Source: Planctomycetota bacterium (GTDB lineage: Bacteria; Planctomycetota; UBA1135; JADKAF01). Taken from it: a DNA stretch of 64,000 nucleotides. This document shows, piece by piece, positions 42,593-51,856 of the stretch (its first letter is position 1; every line of letters starts with the position of its first letter). A program made the translations under genes and the position numbers. The stretch lies in NCBI GenBank assembly GCA_016719295.1, contig JADKAF010000001.1:6014001-6078000 (forward strand), written 5' to 3'. The notes under the pieces are model-generated. The model made no database searches. It was given only the letters and a program-made list of their open reading frames with translations, and was not told the origin of the DNA.

Positions 42593-44698
42593 TCACTCCT
42601 CGGCGCGCAGACCAGCGCAGAAGACCTCGCCGGTCCGCGGCGCCGAGCCGCGCACTCGAAGGCCCCAGCAGCGCACCGGCGCGAACACCGCGCGCCGCTC
42701 GAAGCCATGCGGCGGGGATACGCGCAGCGCGGGCTCCCAGCCGGCGGGGAGTGCCGGCAGCTCGCTGACGCTCGTCCATGGGCCGCCTTGGTTCAAGAGG
42801 ACTTCGATCGCGGCTCGCCCGGCATCGGCGAAGCTCGGCGCGTCCCAGCGCGGCATCGCGTGACGGAACACGGCCGCCCGCACGAGGCGCGCCGGGGCGA
42901 AGCGCAGCTCGAAGGCCACCGGCTGGCCCGCCGGAGCGCACGCGCTCCAGAGCACGTCCGCCGCCGAGCTGTCGAGCGCGCCCTGGCGCACGCCGTTCCC
43001 CGTGGCCTCGGCCTCGGCCGGCTCTGGGGGCAGGGGGACGAGCGGCCAGGTCGAGCGATAGCGCGAGCCCGAGCGACCGGCCTCGGCGAACGCGACGAGC
43101 AGGCGCTCCTGTCCTTCGGCGCTGCGGCTCGCGCAGCATTCGTGGTCGAGCAGCGGGGTGCGGCGCCAGGCGCCCGCGCGCTCCGGCGGGGCGTCGTCCG
43201 CGAGCGCGCCGTGCGCGTCGTCGGCGCAGAGGAGCCACGGCGCGCGCCAGAGCCAGACGCGTCCCGCTTGCATGCCGCGGCCCGGCACCAGCTCGAGCGG
43301 CGCTTCCCAACGGAGGACGGCCTCGATCTCGCTGCGCCCGCCGAGCGGGATCGCGAAGCGCCCGTCCTCCTCGCGCGCGGCGACGCCGGGCGTCACGACC
43401 TTCAGCGACGCGCCAGGCCCGGGCTTGCGCACGTAGAGGATCTGCGGCTCGCGCGCGGTTCCGACGACGCGGATGCGGCAAGCTTCGCCGAAGAGGAAGT
43501 CACCGCGCGCTTCGAGGCGAACGACGCCTTCGCCGCGGACGAAGCTGGCTTCGCCCGGCGCGAACGCGAGGAGCTCGAGCGCCGTCCCGCTCCAGCGCGC
43601 GAACCAGCGCGGCGCGAGCGCGATGCCGCGCGGCCCGCTCGACGAGCAGCAGCTGAGGAGCGGGTCGTAGGGCTTGCGGCCCGCGAGCGGAGTGAAGTAG
43701 CAGAACGCGGCGCCGTCGGGCCGCTGAGCGGCGAGCAGCGCATTCAGCCACGTGCGTTGGATCTCGCGCAGGTACTCATCGCGCCCGGTGCGGCGCCAGA
43801 GGAGATCCAGCAGCTCGAGCCAGGTCACGACGACGCAGGTCTCGGAGACCGCGCCGGCCTCCGACCAGTGCGCGCGATGCGTGAAGTACTCGTGATGCGA
43901 GAGTCCGCCGCTCGGATACGCGTGGTGCGCGAGCACGTCGCGTGCGGCGATCTCGGCGGCTTCGAGACGGCGCGGATCGGGGGCGAGCTCGTCGAGCTCG
44001 AGGAGTGCCACGAGGCACGAGAGCAGCTCGTAGGCCTTGCCGTTCGCGACGCGCGTGACGTCGCCGTGCTCGCGCAGCGAGCTCACGATGCGCGGACCCG
44101 CGCCGGTCTCGAAGCCCGCGGCGATCGCGTTCGCCAGCTCCAGGCTCTGCGCGTCGCGCGTCAGCGCGTGGACGCGCACGAGCCCGCGCAGCACGCTGCC
44201 CGCCGCCATGCCGCGATGCGTGGAGACGCGCTCGGAGAAGAGCTCGTCCACGTTCGCGCCGAAGCGCCGCCACAGCAGCTCGGAGATGCGCGAGGCCCCG
44301 GCGAGCGAGGCCTCGCAGCCGCGCGAGCGCGCCTGCGCCGTGAGGCCGAGCAACGCGTACTTGTGGACCCAGACGTCCCACTCGGTCCAGCGATCGGCGG
44401 GGAGATAGGTGCCGAGATAGCCGTCGCGCTCCTGCGTCGCGAGCAGCTCCGCGACGACGCGCGCGATCTTGCTCTCGAGCAGCGGGTCTTCTTCGAGATC
44501 GCCGATCCGCCGCGCGGCGTCGATCCACTTGCCGACGTGCTCGCCGACCCAGGCCTGTGCGCCCGGGCGGGAGCGAAAGCCAGCGAGCAGCGCGGCCTCG
44601 TCCTTCGTGCTCACGAGGCCGCGCGCGTTGGCGCGCAGGCGCTCGCCGACGTAGCCGCTCAAGTGGATGCCGCGGGGGTTCGCGAAGAGGTCCATCAC
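42593..44698 (-). CDS. Glycoside hydrolase family 127 (beta-L-arabinofuranosidase-like, DUF1680)
   Basis: A 701-residue protein without a clear signal peptide. The (alpha/alpha)6 barrel of GH127 shows DGYLGTY early, SETCVVVTWLELLDLLWRRTG with Glu286 and Cys288, NALLAAQRPDG, and the Cys-Cys pair in SCCSSSGPRG (about residues 349-350). In GH127 one Glu and three Cys form a zinc site whose last Cys is the nucleophile; all four positions appear to be present. Beta-sandwich domains follow to the end. The usual CCPPN motif is altered to CCSSSG here, so substrate may differ. The first codon is GTG followed by ATG; either may start. Confidence 0.85.
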   Translation of the reverse strand: MMDLFANPRGIHLSGYVGERLRANARGLVSTKDEAALLAGFRSRPGAQAWVGEHVGKWIDAARRIGDLEEDPLLESKIARVVAELLATQERDGYLGTYLPADRWTEWDVWVHKYALLGLTAQARSRGCEASLAGASRISELLWRRFGANVDELFSERVSTHRGMAAGSVLRGLVRVHALTRDAQSLELANAIAAGFETGAGPRIVSSLREHGDVTRVANGKAYELLSCLVALLELDELAPDPRRLEAAEIAARDVLAHHAYPSGGLSHHEYFTHRAHWSEAGAVSETCVVVTWLELLDLLWRRTGRDEYLREIQRTWLNALLAAQRPDGAAFCYFTPLAGRKPYDPLLSCCSSSGPRGIALAPRWFARWSGTALELLAFAPGEASFVRGEGVVRLEARGDFLFGEACRIRVVGTAREPQILYVRKPGPGASLKVVTPGVAAREEDGRFAIPLGGRSEIEAVLRWEAPLELVPGRGMQAGRVWLWRAPWLLCADDAHGALADDAPPERAGAWRRTPLLDHECCASRSAEGQERLLVAFAEAGRSGSRYRSTWPLVPLPPEPAEAEATGNGVRQGALDSSAADVLWSACAPAGQPVAFELRFAPARLVRAAVFRHAMPRWDAPSFADAGRAAIEVLLNQGGPWTSVSELPALPAGWEPALRVSPPHGFERRAVFAPVRCWGLRVRGSAPRTGEVFCAGLRAEE

Positions 44699-44868
44699 GG
44701 GCGCAGCGTAGGCGCGCGCGGGCTCGGCTTCCAGCGCGGGCTCGCTCGCGTGAGCGCGGAGGCCGTTTGGCCCTCGTCGCCCGCGCTTTGCGTCTTTCGG
44801 GGCTCTCGCCGCGCGCCCCGTGGTCGCGCGGCATCCCCTCCTGCCCCGCGCCTCCCGCGCTTCGACCC

Positions 44869-45972
44869 ATGCTCCGACGCACTCTGCTGTCCGCGGCCCT
44901 CGCCTGCGCCTCGTGCTCTTCGCTCCTGGCCCAAGTCCACCCCCAGGACATGATCGGCGCGAGCTTCGCCGGCAGCGCCGCGGTGTTCAGCTCGCGGAAT
45001 GGCGCGGGCTTCTCGCTCGGTGCGACGGGACGAGCGGGGCACAACGGCATGGCGCGCGTCGGCGATGACCTCTACACGACGGAGCAGGTCGGAACGGGCG
45101 CCTCGGCGCAGTTCTTCCTCAATCGCCTCGACGACGCGACCGGAGCCGCCACGCGCTCCTTCGCGCTCACGCGCGATTTGCGCGCTCTGGCTCCCGGCGG
45201 CACCTTCGCCCTCAGCGCCATCGCCGAGAACAGCGGCAACGATCAGTTCGTGTCGATCAGCACGCTGTCGGGCGCGATCACGGTCGTGGGCGCGACGGGC
45301 TTCGCTGCGATCCAGGGACTCACCCTCGCGGGCAATGTCTTCTACGGCTGGGATCTCAGCGCCGGCCTCGTGCGCATCGATCACCTCACCGGCCAGGCCA
45401 CCGACGTGAACCCGAGCGTCGGCACGAACGGTGTCGCGATCCAGTTCCTCTGCACCACGCCCGACGGGCGCGTCTTGGGCGGGCAGAACTCGATCTACCG
45501 CATCGATCTCGCGACCGGCATCCCCTCGCTCCTCGGCGCCGGCGCGTACAACGATCTCCGCGGAGCGGAAGCGCGCTTCGGCGTCGCCTACACCTTCGGT
45601 CAGAGCTGCGGCGGCATCGCGCAGACCATCTCGGGGAGCGCGCGCGCCGGGGGCACGATCACGACCGCCTGCACGGGGCTCGGGGGCTTCGGCGCCTCCA
45701 CGCTGATGATCGGGTTCTCGGAGACGAGCTTCCAGGGGCTGCCGATCCCGCTGAGTCTCGACTTCCTGCTGGGGACCACGGGCTGCTTCCTTTACGCCGG
45801 CCCGGAGATCACGATCTCGATGCGGGCGAACCGCTTCGGCGTGGCGACGCTCGACCTGCCCATCCCCGGGCTCAGCGAAGGGCTGATCGTCAGGCTGCAG
45901 CACGTCAGCCTCAGCGTGCCGGGTGGGGGCTTCGGCTTCAGCAACGGAGCGGAAGTGCGCATCGAGCTCTGA
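44869..45972 (+). CDS. Secreted protein with propeller-like repeats and C-terminal beta-sandwich
   Basis: A 367-residue exported protein with signal peptide MLRRTLLSAALACASCSSLLAQ. Repeating strand pairs (DDLYTTEQVGTG, FYGWDLSAGLVRIDHLTG, TTPDGRVLGGQNSIYRID) suggest a small YncE/SMP-30-like beta-propeller. The C-terminal 100 residues (MIGFSETSFQGLPIPLSLDFL, LGTTGCFLYAGPEITI) are the shared tail domain, with the conserved LP.xLD.L...GC.L pattern. No catalytic motif was found. Confidence 0.75.
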   Translation: MLRRTLLSAALACASCSSLLAQVHPQDMIGASFAGSAAVFSSRNGAGFSLGATGRAGHNGMARVGDDLYTTEQVGTGASAQFFLNRLDDATGAATRSFALTRDLRALAPGGTFALSAIAENSGNDQFVSISTLSGAITVVGATGFAAIQGLTLAGNVFYGWDLSAGLVRIDHLTGQATDVNPSVGTNGVAIQFLCTTPDGRVLGGQNSIYRIDLATGIPSLLGAGAYNDLRGAEARFGVAYTFGQSCGGIAQTISGSARAGGTITTACTGLGGFGASTLMIGFSETSFQGLPIPLSLDFLLGTTGCFLYAGPEITISMRANRFGVATLDLPIPGLSEGLIVRLQHVSLSVPGGGFGFSNGAEVRIEL

Positions 45973-46116
45973 GGCCTGAGCGCCGCTGCGATCCACAGCG
46001 CTTCCCTGCGCGCCAGCCGATCGGTGATAGCCTGGGCGGAGCGGCGGCTCCGCCGATCGAACGCCCGGCGTGTACGGGCGAGCGGTGCCGTCGGGCTCGC
46101 GCCCACGAGAACCGTC

Positions 46117-48171
46117 ATGCTGCCGATCGCTCGCTCTGCATCCTTATCCATCGCCGCGCTCAGCCTGGCCCTCGGCGCTGGTGCGCTCTGCGCGCAGGAG
46201 CCGCTCGCTCCCGTGCGGCCGTTCCCGTACACCCCGGTGCGCGTGGATGCGGGCGAGGTCGTGCTCGAGCCGGAGCTGCAGCTGCTCCGCGCGCTCGAGG
46301 CCGAGGACGCGGTGATCCTCGATGGCGTGGTCGATGCGCACGGGCGCATGGTGCGGCTCGAGCTCGAGCGGGCCGATCCGCGCTTCGAGCCCGGTGCGGT
46401 GCACATCGACCGCGTGGCGCAGGCGGGCGCGCTGCCCGAGGGCACGACCTGCTGGAGCGGGCGCGTGCTCGGCGTCCCCGAGAGCTCGGCGTTCCTCGCG
46501 CTCTCGCCGTTCGGCACGCGCGGCTGGTTCGGCACGCGTGAAGAGCGGCATCACCTGCTCGCCGAGCCCGGCAGCCAGGGTTGGTCGAACGCGCGTCTCC
46601 GCGTGCTCAGCGAAGAGCGCATCGATTCACTCGGGGAGCCGCAGATGCCATGGAGCTGCGAGATGCTGCCGACGCGGGTCGGCGGACGCCGCAGCTCGCG
46701 TGGCGGCAATGCCGAAGGCGGCACGCCGACCCCGATCTACACCGCGCCGATCGTCTTCGAGACGACCTACGAGTTCACCGCGGGCTTCGGCAACGTCGAT
46801 GCGGCGCGGACCTACATCGCCGCGCTGATCGGCGCGGTCGGCGATCTCTACCGCCGCGAGCTCGGGGTCGTGTTCACGATCCCGTATCTCGGCTTCCACA
46901 CGACGAACACGGATCCTTGGGAGCCGGCGGGTTGCCTCGACCTCAACCTGCAGTTCCAGGCCGCTTGGGGCGGCGGGCGCGCGCCCGCGCGCGGCGTGCT
47001 CTACCACTTGATCACGCGACTGAACTGCGGCGGGGGCATCGCCTATCTCGACGCGCTCTGCAGCCGCGATTTCGGCTTCGGCGTGAGCGGCGCGGTGATC
47101 GGGCAGACGCCCATCCCGCCGGGGCAGGGGCCGCTCAGTTGGGACTTCGTGGTGATCGCGCACGAGCTCGGCCATGGCTTCGGCGCGATCCACACGCACG
47201 AGTACGATCCGCCGGTCGACAACTGCGGCAACGGCAACTGCGCGAGCCCCGCGGGCACGCTCATGAGCTACTGCCACAGCTGCCCGGGGGGGATGAGCAA
47301 CATCGCGCTCTCGTTCCATCCGGCGAGCGTCGCGGAGATCCGCGAGCTCGTGGAGGCGAGCTGCCTGCGCGTCGCGATCGCGCCGAACGACGAGTGCGCC
47401 ACCGCGCTCGTGCTGCGCGACGGCGCGAACGGTCCATTCCACAACGGGGTCGCGACCGACTCGCAGCCGGCGTGGGCCTGCGGCGGCAGCGCGAGCCGCG
47501 ACCTCTGGTTCCGCTACACGGCGTACTGCACGGGCACGCTGACGATCGATACCTGCGTGCCAGGCACCGACTTCGACACCAAGCTCGAGCTCTTCTCGGG
47601 CACCTGTGGCGCGCTGATCTCCCTCGGCTGCAGCGACACTGCCTGCGGCCAGGGCAATCGCTACGCGCGGCTCCAAGCCAACGTGAGCCAGGACGAGGTG
47701 TACTACGTGCGCCTCGGCGGCGCGAGCGGCGCCACGGGGAACGCGGCCCTGAACCTCAGCTGCGACGGCATCCGCGAGCACGACTACGCGGTGACCTGGA
47801 AGTACTCGACCAAGCCCGACAAGACGAGCAGCATCCTCCCGCTGAAGGGCACCACGACCGGCACCTGCAACATCAACGCCGCCGGCACCTACGCCGCTCC
47901 TCCGATCACCGGCGGCACCTTCGCCCGCGACAGCCGCGGCAAGATCCTGCCCAACGTCTCCCAGGCCGATCTCCAACAGGTCCTGGACGGGCTCTACGGC
48001 ACGGGCAACGTCCCGATCGAGCTCGTCGTCTCCGCCATCGCGAAGCTCACCCAGACCTTCGGCAAGAACGGCCTGCCGGGGAAGGTGAAGTACTCGCTGA
48101 GCGCGGTGGTGCTCGTCGATGGAGGGAAGCCGCTGAAGTTCAAGGTGAGCTTCGCGGGGGTGGAGGACTGA
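46117..48171 (+). CDS. Secreted M12-like (reprolysin/metzincin) metalloprotease
   Basis: A 684-residue exported protein with signal MLPIARSASLSIAALSLALGAGALCAQ, a propeptide of about 200 residues and a catalytic domain. The extended zinc motif is HELGHGFGAIH (residues 349-359), and a Met-turn LMSYCH follows at 382-387. That spacing is typical of M12B/reprolysin-type metzincins. GCLDLNLQFQAAW and paired Cys suggest disulphides. After it comes a PPC/jelly-roll-like domain (NDECATALVLRDG...TLTIDTCVPGTDFDTKLELFSGTC). The C-terminal ~120 residues (VTWKYSTKPDKT onward) are distinct and unrecognised. It is likely secreted and activated by removal of the propeptide. Confidence 0.88.
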   Translation: MLPIARSASLSIAALSLALGAGALCAQEPLAPVRPFPYTPVRVDAGEVVLEPELQLLRALEAEDAVILDGVVDAHGRMVRLELERADPRFEPGAVHIDRVAQAGALPEGTTCWSGRVLGVPESSAFLALSPFGTRGWFGTREERHHLLAEPGSQGWSNARLRVLSEERIDSLGEPQMPWSCEMLPTRVGGRRSSRGGNAEGGTPTPIYTAPIVFETTYEFTAGFGNVDAARTYIAALIGAVGDLYRRELGVVFTIPYLGFHTTNTDPWEPAGCLDLNLQFQAAWGGGRAPARGVLYHLITRLNCGGGIAYLDALCSRDFGFGVSGAVIGQTPIPPGQGPLSWDFVVIAHELGHGFGAIHTHEYDPPVDNCGNGNCASPAGTLMSYCHSCPGGMSNIALSFHPASVAEIRELVEASCLRVAIAPNDECATALVLRDGANGPFHNGVATDSQPAWACGGSASRDLWFRYTAYCTGTLTIDTCVPGTDFDTKLELFSGTCGALISLGCSDTACGQGNRYARLQANVSQDEVYYVRLGGASGATGNAALNLSCDGIREHDYAVTWKYSTKPDKTSSILPLKGTTTGTCNINAAGTYAAPPITGGTFARDSRGKILPNVSQADLQQVLDGLYGTGNVPIELVVSAIAKLTQTFGKNGLPGKVKYSLSAVVLVDGGKPLKFKVSFAGVED

Positions 48172-48409
48172 TCCTGGTCGACTCGCGGATACTGTTATGC
48201 TGCGCCGGCCGCGACCGGCGCAGCGTGGATTCGAGCCGCGGCTTCAGCGCAGGTCCAGGCGGAAGCTCTCCAGGTACTCGCCGGAAGCGAATGCCCATCA
48301 ATTCGGAATCAGACCACTAACTCTTGATCATGGGAGGGACCCCGGGCGGTAAACGCCAGAGCCCCTCCCGTCTCGTACCTCCAGAACCGGGAGCGAGAAT
48401 CCCAGCCCG

Positions 48410-50344
48410 TCAGCGCAGCTCCAAACGATGGATCTCGAGCCCGTGCGGGATATGGGCCTGCGCAGCGATCAGGTAAGGGCCTGTGCCCTGAGGCCCCAAT
48501 CCCACGCAGAACTCACCTGCCGCCCCAAAGGTCGCTGGGGTGAATGCCCCGCCAGCGACATACTGCCACTCGCTCCAGGATGCGGTGCCCTTGGCTCCGG
48601 CGACGTAGACGGAGGTCGGAGCATGAACCCCTGCCTGCAGAATGAACTCTCCCCCTGGGGCGGCGTGAACCCGAAACCCCGCTGCCCAAGTCAGAGGCAG
48701 GAGATCCCAAGTCCATGAGCCTCCGGAGATCGACCTCGCTACGAGGAAGTTCAGGCCCAATCTGAGATCATCTAAGCCAGCGCAGATCACGGCGGTTCCG
48801 TCTTCCGCCAGGCTGAGTGCAACATGGAGTCCGCCTTGATTTATAACGCGCAACGAGGTCAGCGGACTCCACCCAAGCGCCGGATCGTAGCTCGACGAGA
48901 GGAGCTCAGTCCCGAGGGGATGCGGATTCGCCACGATCAGCATCGCGTGACCGCGCCCGTCGTAGGTGACGAAAGGCTGTCCGGAGGGAGTCTGCGGGAA
49001 GACATGGTCTTGCAGCTCCGAACCATCGAAAGCCCGGCGGGACACCCGCAGATCGGCCGTGTAGTAAGGCCGGTAGATCACCTGGAACGACTCTGCGCCG
49101 CCCGGTAGGTAGGCGAGCGGCTCGTGTGAGAACTGCTGGCGAGCACTCGTACTGGTCCAGCTGCGCTGCGCCGGATCGTAGAGGTACGCGGCAGGCATGC
49201 CGAGGGCCAGGATGGCGTTCACCGCAGCGACGCGACCTCCCGGTAGACGCAGCAGGCGACTGGCCCTGATGTCCGGGGACGCGACGACGCCAGCAGTCTC
49301 GTGAAAGTCGAAAGCTCGTTCGCTTCTGTCATTGTGAGATCTGCTCTGACTGAGAACCAGCAAGCTCCCTTCTTCGCCAGCGACCAGCGAGCGAACTCCA
49401 GTCTCGCGATAATCCAACGCCTGCGCCACCGGACCACTCCAGGTATTGCTGGAGATGCGATGGTAGAACGCGCTCGCGAAGCCGTTCCCCGTGGCGAGGA
49501 CGCCGATGCTGTCCGGACCGGTCCGACAGAATCCATGAAGGCTGTTATTGGGAATCGTTGTCGAGCGCGAGAGAATGAGGGTGGTGGCTCGACCTTGCCC
49601 CGGATCCGCGATCACGCGCTGCGACTTGGGGGACTTCAATGCGCCCTTCACCGTGAAGTCGCCGGAGCTGCCGTCTCGCGACTCCAGGACCAGCAGGTAC
49701 TCTCCCGTTTCCGCGGGAGTGGTCCACGCCGAGAGTCGCGCTCGGCCTCGGCTTTCGCGCACGTGCGCGGACACGTCCAGATGCTGACCGGTCGGGCTCT
49801 CGACGCGCCGGATCGAGGGGTTCCAGCGCGTGGCGCGGCCGTTCTTCACGTCGAGGCTCACGATGGTTCCGCCCAGTGCCGCGAAGCGCACCGTCTCGAC
49901 CGTAGCTCCATTCGGAAGGACGCCCGCAAGAACGAAGCGCAGATTCTCTCGGGAATCCGTACGTCGCGTGGCACAGCGGTAGGAAGCAGGGAAAACTCCG
50001 CCGCCCGAGACACGCAGCTCGTAGCCCCCCGTCGATGGCAGCGGGAACGCGCGGATCGAGAGCCGTTCGCTACCCGCGCCCTCCAGGTGTCCCGTCAGAT
50101 CCACCTGCGTGCTCGAGCCGGTGTCATAGAGGCTCACCGTCGGCCGCAGCCCGTTCGAGCCCGTGATCACGGCATCGAGCAGAGTTCCCTCGAGGTCCTC
50201 GAAGGGCAGCGCGTCGACCTCACTGGAGGAGCCGAGTCGCCCTTCATAGGTGTCGCCGAGGATCAGAGGCTCGATCTGGGCACGAGCCGAATCGATGAGG
50301 ATGCAGCCGCACAACGCGGCGAAGAGGAAGCGAAGGCAATGCAT
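48410..50344 (-). CDS. Secreted protein, beta-rich, possible kelch-like propeller
   Basis: A 644-residue exported protein. GGGAGG seven bases before the ATG at 50344 fixes the start, giving signal peptide MHCLRFLFAALCGCILIDSARA. The first ~260 residues contain PPC-like beta domains (GELVVDA-type strands: TGGYELRVSGGG, TGEYLLVLESRDGSSGDFTV). The rest has repeats such as SSTWSGPVAQAL..., YDPALGWSPLTSL and WTWDLLPLTW that resemble a kelch-like propeller, but I cannot assign it firmly. A sampled stretch (49321-49380) is about 53% GC, well below the window norm, suggesting an accessory gene. Confidence 0.65.
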   Translation of the reverse strand: MHCLRFLFAALCGCILIDSARAQIEPLILGDTYEGRLGSSSEVDALPFEDLEGTLLDAVITGSNGLRPTVSLYDTGSSTQVDLTGHLEGAGSERLSIRAFPLPSTGGYELRVSGGGVFPASYRCATRRTDSRENLRFVLAGVLPNGATVETVRFAALGGTIVSLDVKNGRATRWNPSIRRVESPTGQHLDVSAHVRESRGRARLSAWTTPAETGEYLLVLESRDGSSGDFTVKGALKSPKSQRVIADPGQGRATTLILSRSTTIPNNSLHGFCRTGPDSIGVLATGNGFASAFYHRISSNTWSGPVAQALDYRETGVRSLVAGEEGSLLVLSQSRSHNDRSERAFDFHETAGVVASPDIRASRLLRLPGGRVAAVNAILALGMPAAYLYDPAQRSWTSTSARQQFSHEPLAYLPGGAESFQVIYRPYYTADLRVSRRAFDGSELQDHVFPQTPSGQPFVTYDGRGHAMLIVANPHPLGTELLSSSYDPALGWSPLTSLRVINQGGLHVALSLAEDGTAVICAGLDDLRLGLNFLVARSISGGSWTWDLLPLTWAAGFRVHAAPGGEFILQAGVHAPTSVYVAGAKGTASWSEWQYVAGGAFTPATFGAAGEFCVGLGPQGTGPYLIAAQAHIPHGLEIHRLELR

Positions 50345-50701
50345 GTGAACCTCCCTGGAGCGCCCTCCGAATCGCTCGGATCGACGCTCCCAACGTAGTA
50401 CCGTTGCTAGCCGCGAGATGAACGATTCCCACGCGGCCATGACTGCGGATCGAACCTGAGGGATCAAGGAGCGCGACGCAGAAGGCAGGCGTTGGCGTGA
50501 CGCGCGCCATGCCTCGCAATCGAAGCGCTTGCCCCTCCTCGATGTGCGTCTGCAGCTGCCGAACCGCGTCGCAGCCGCAGACCTCTCCATGCGTGTCAGC
50601 CTCTGAGCTCTGTCGTAGCACCGGGCTGAGCTACCGATCCTGAACGCCCGAGTATCAAGGAGCCGCTGCTCCGCGCCTCGGCGTTCTAAGCGGTTCCAGC
50701 T
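50345..50701. other. Intergenic stretch without a supported gene
   Basis: 357 nt between two minus-strand secreted-protein genes. A 125-codon minus frame (50244-50621) covers most of it, but it overlaps the 5' end of the downstream gene in a different frame and has no recognisable domain or start signal, so I do not call it. No palindrome longer than 5 bp stems is evident (a small GGAGC/GCTCC hairpin at 50659-50672). Confidence 0.4.
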
Positions 50702-51652
50702 CTAGTTGATGACGACGTCGGCGGCGTTGGAGGCCACGAAGTGGTTGCTGCCAGGCGCGGTCTCCGCGACCCACTGAGCGAAGAATCGGAATCCCTCCGG
50801 AGCGTTTGCACTGTAGCCCAAGGCCGTTCTCGCGACGCCGCTCGCATCGGCGAGGACGGGCCAGGCGAGCCCTTCGTACGAGATCCATTGCAGCGCCCCG
50901 CGTACGAAGGGAGGGCCCATGAGCTGAGGCAAGGCGCCACCGAGGCCAACGGTGTCCGAGAGCCCGAGGAAGAGAATGCTGTACGCGTTCGGCTGCAGGC
51001 CGCTGCAAGTCAAGGGAGCCCACTGGCCGCGAAACGCGGTCTGTGTCGTGATCTCCGGGATCTCTCCATCCGCGTTGACCTTGTACATCAGCGGAGCGAA
51101 GTTCACGGCGCCGGTCCGAGAGGTGAAGTAGGCGACGGAGGCGGCGCCGCCCGAGCTCGAACGCCCCATCTCCACGGCGGTCCCCGCGGGCAGGTCGAAG
51201 GCCAGGAAGTAGAGCTGCGCCCCGGAGATGCGATGCCGTTGCTGGAAGCTCGCCCGATGCCACTCGAAGCGCGTCATCAGACCGAGGTGCCCCGTGGCGA
51301 GCTCCGTCCCCGGAGCGTCGCCGCTCGTCGCGCTCCAAAGCGAGGCGCGCAAGACGGTCGAGCCGATGTTCGATCGCATCCACAGGTCGTAGCCCGTGAC
51401 GTTGCGGCCCGTGTCCGCGAGGAAGCGGATGTAGATCCGGCGCAGCGAGCTGCCGGCGGAGAGCACGAGCCCTCCGGAGGGCGTCGCGGTGGAGTTCCGG
51501 CTGATGGCACCTCCCTGCTGTTGGTAGCGGGATCCGGTGCCGAAGTAGCGAGGCTGGATCTGGGCGTCGGCCGTGGCGTGGAGGACGCCGGCGGCGGCGA
51601 GAGCTGCGCAGCCGAGCCGGCGGAGGAAGCGAAGGGGCGAAGGGGTGAACAT
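50702..51652 (-). CDS. Secreted beta-sandwich protein, cassette copy A
   Basis: A 316-residue exported protein with signal MFTPSPLRFLRRLGCAALAAAGVLHATADAQ. It is a paralogue of the gene at 57377-58321, identical over long stretches (ISRNSTATPSGGLVLSAG, NVTGYDLWMRSN, FAPLMYKVNADGEIPEI). The first ~200 residues look like a lectin- or jelly-roll-like all-beta domain. The last ~100 (LFLGLSDTVGLGGALPQLMG to the end) are the beta-sandwich tail shared by other exported proteins here. It is divergent from the kinase gene starting at 51857, with 204 nt between the two starts. I do not know its function; a ligand or shell for the kinase's outer domain is a guess. Confidence 0.78.
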   Translation of the reverse strand: MFTPSPLRFLRRLGCAALAAAGVLHATADAQIQPRYFGTGSRYQQQGGAISRNSTATPSGGLVLSAGSSLRRIYIRFLADTGRNVTGYDLWMRSNIGSTVLRASLWSATSGDAPGTELATGHLGLMTRFEWHRASFQQRHRISGAQLYFLAFDLPAGTAVEMGRSSSGGAASVAYFTSRTGAVNFAPLMYKVNADGEIPEITTQTAFRGQWAPLTCSGLQPNAYSILFLGLSDTVGLGGALPQLMGPPFVRGALQWISYEGLAWPVLADASGVARTALGYSANAPEGFRFFAQWVAETAPGSNHFVASNAADVVIN

Positions 51653-51856
51653 GGGGTAGGTCTCCTCGGGAGGGATGGGAACGCGAAGCAGCGGGCTCGC
51701 GGGGCGCTTCGTCGCGGCGAGGCCCTTCCAGGGCTCGCGCGCGCTTCGGCCCCAGGGCCGAGCTGCACACCCCTCCTTGCGCCCCGAGGGCGCAGCCTTA
51801 GGGAGGTGCGCCGACAGAAACGCGGATCTAAGCTGCTGGCCGATCCCGAGCCCGCC
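51653..51856. promoter_or_regulatory. Divergent promoter region, cassette copy A
   Basis: This gap carries start signals for both genes and is largely conserved in copy B (58322-58531). Shared blocks include GGTAGGTCTCCTCGGGAGG beside the secreted-gene start, GAGGCCCTTCCAGG, CAGCCTTAGGG, and GATCTAAGCTG about 25 nt before the kinase ATG, which could serve as a -10-like element. Conservation outside coding DNA suggests shared control of both pairs. Confidence 0.5.

Noticed and set aside
38284..42768. A 1494-codon plus-strand open frame across the CHAT and FG-GAP genes
   Set aside because: It runs in another frame of the CHAT gene and then antisense to the FG-GAP gene. Its Arg/Ala/Gly-rich text has no domain. 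GC-rich DNA lacks stops, so length alone is no evidence.
50244..50621. A 125-codon minus frame in the gap near 50.5 kb
   Set aside because: It overlaps a well-supported gene start in a different frame and has no recognisable domain or ribosome site.
50659..50672. Small GGAGC/GCTCC hairpin as a terminator of cassette A
   Set aside because: A five-base stem without a T-run is expected often by chance in DNA of this composition.
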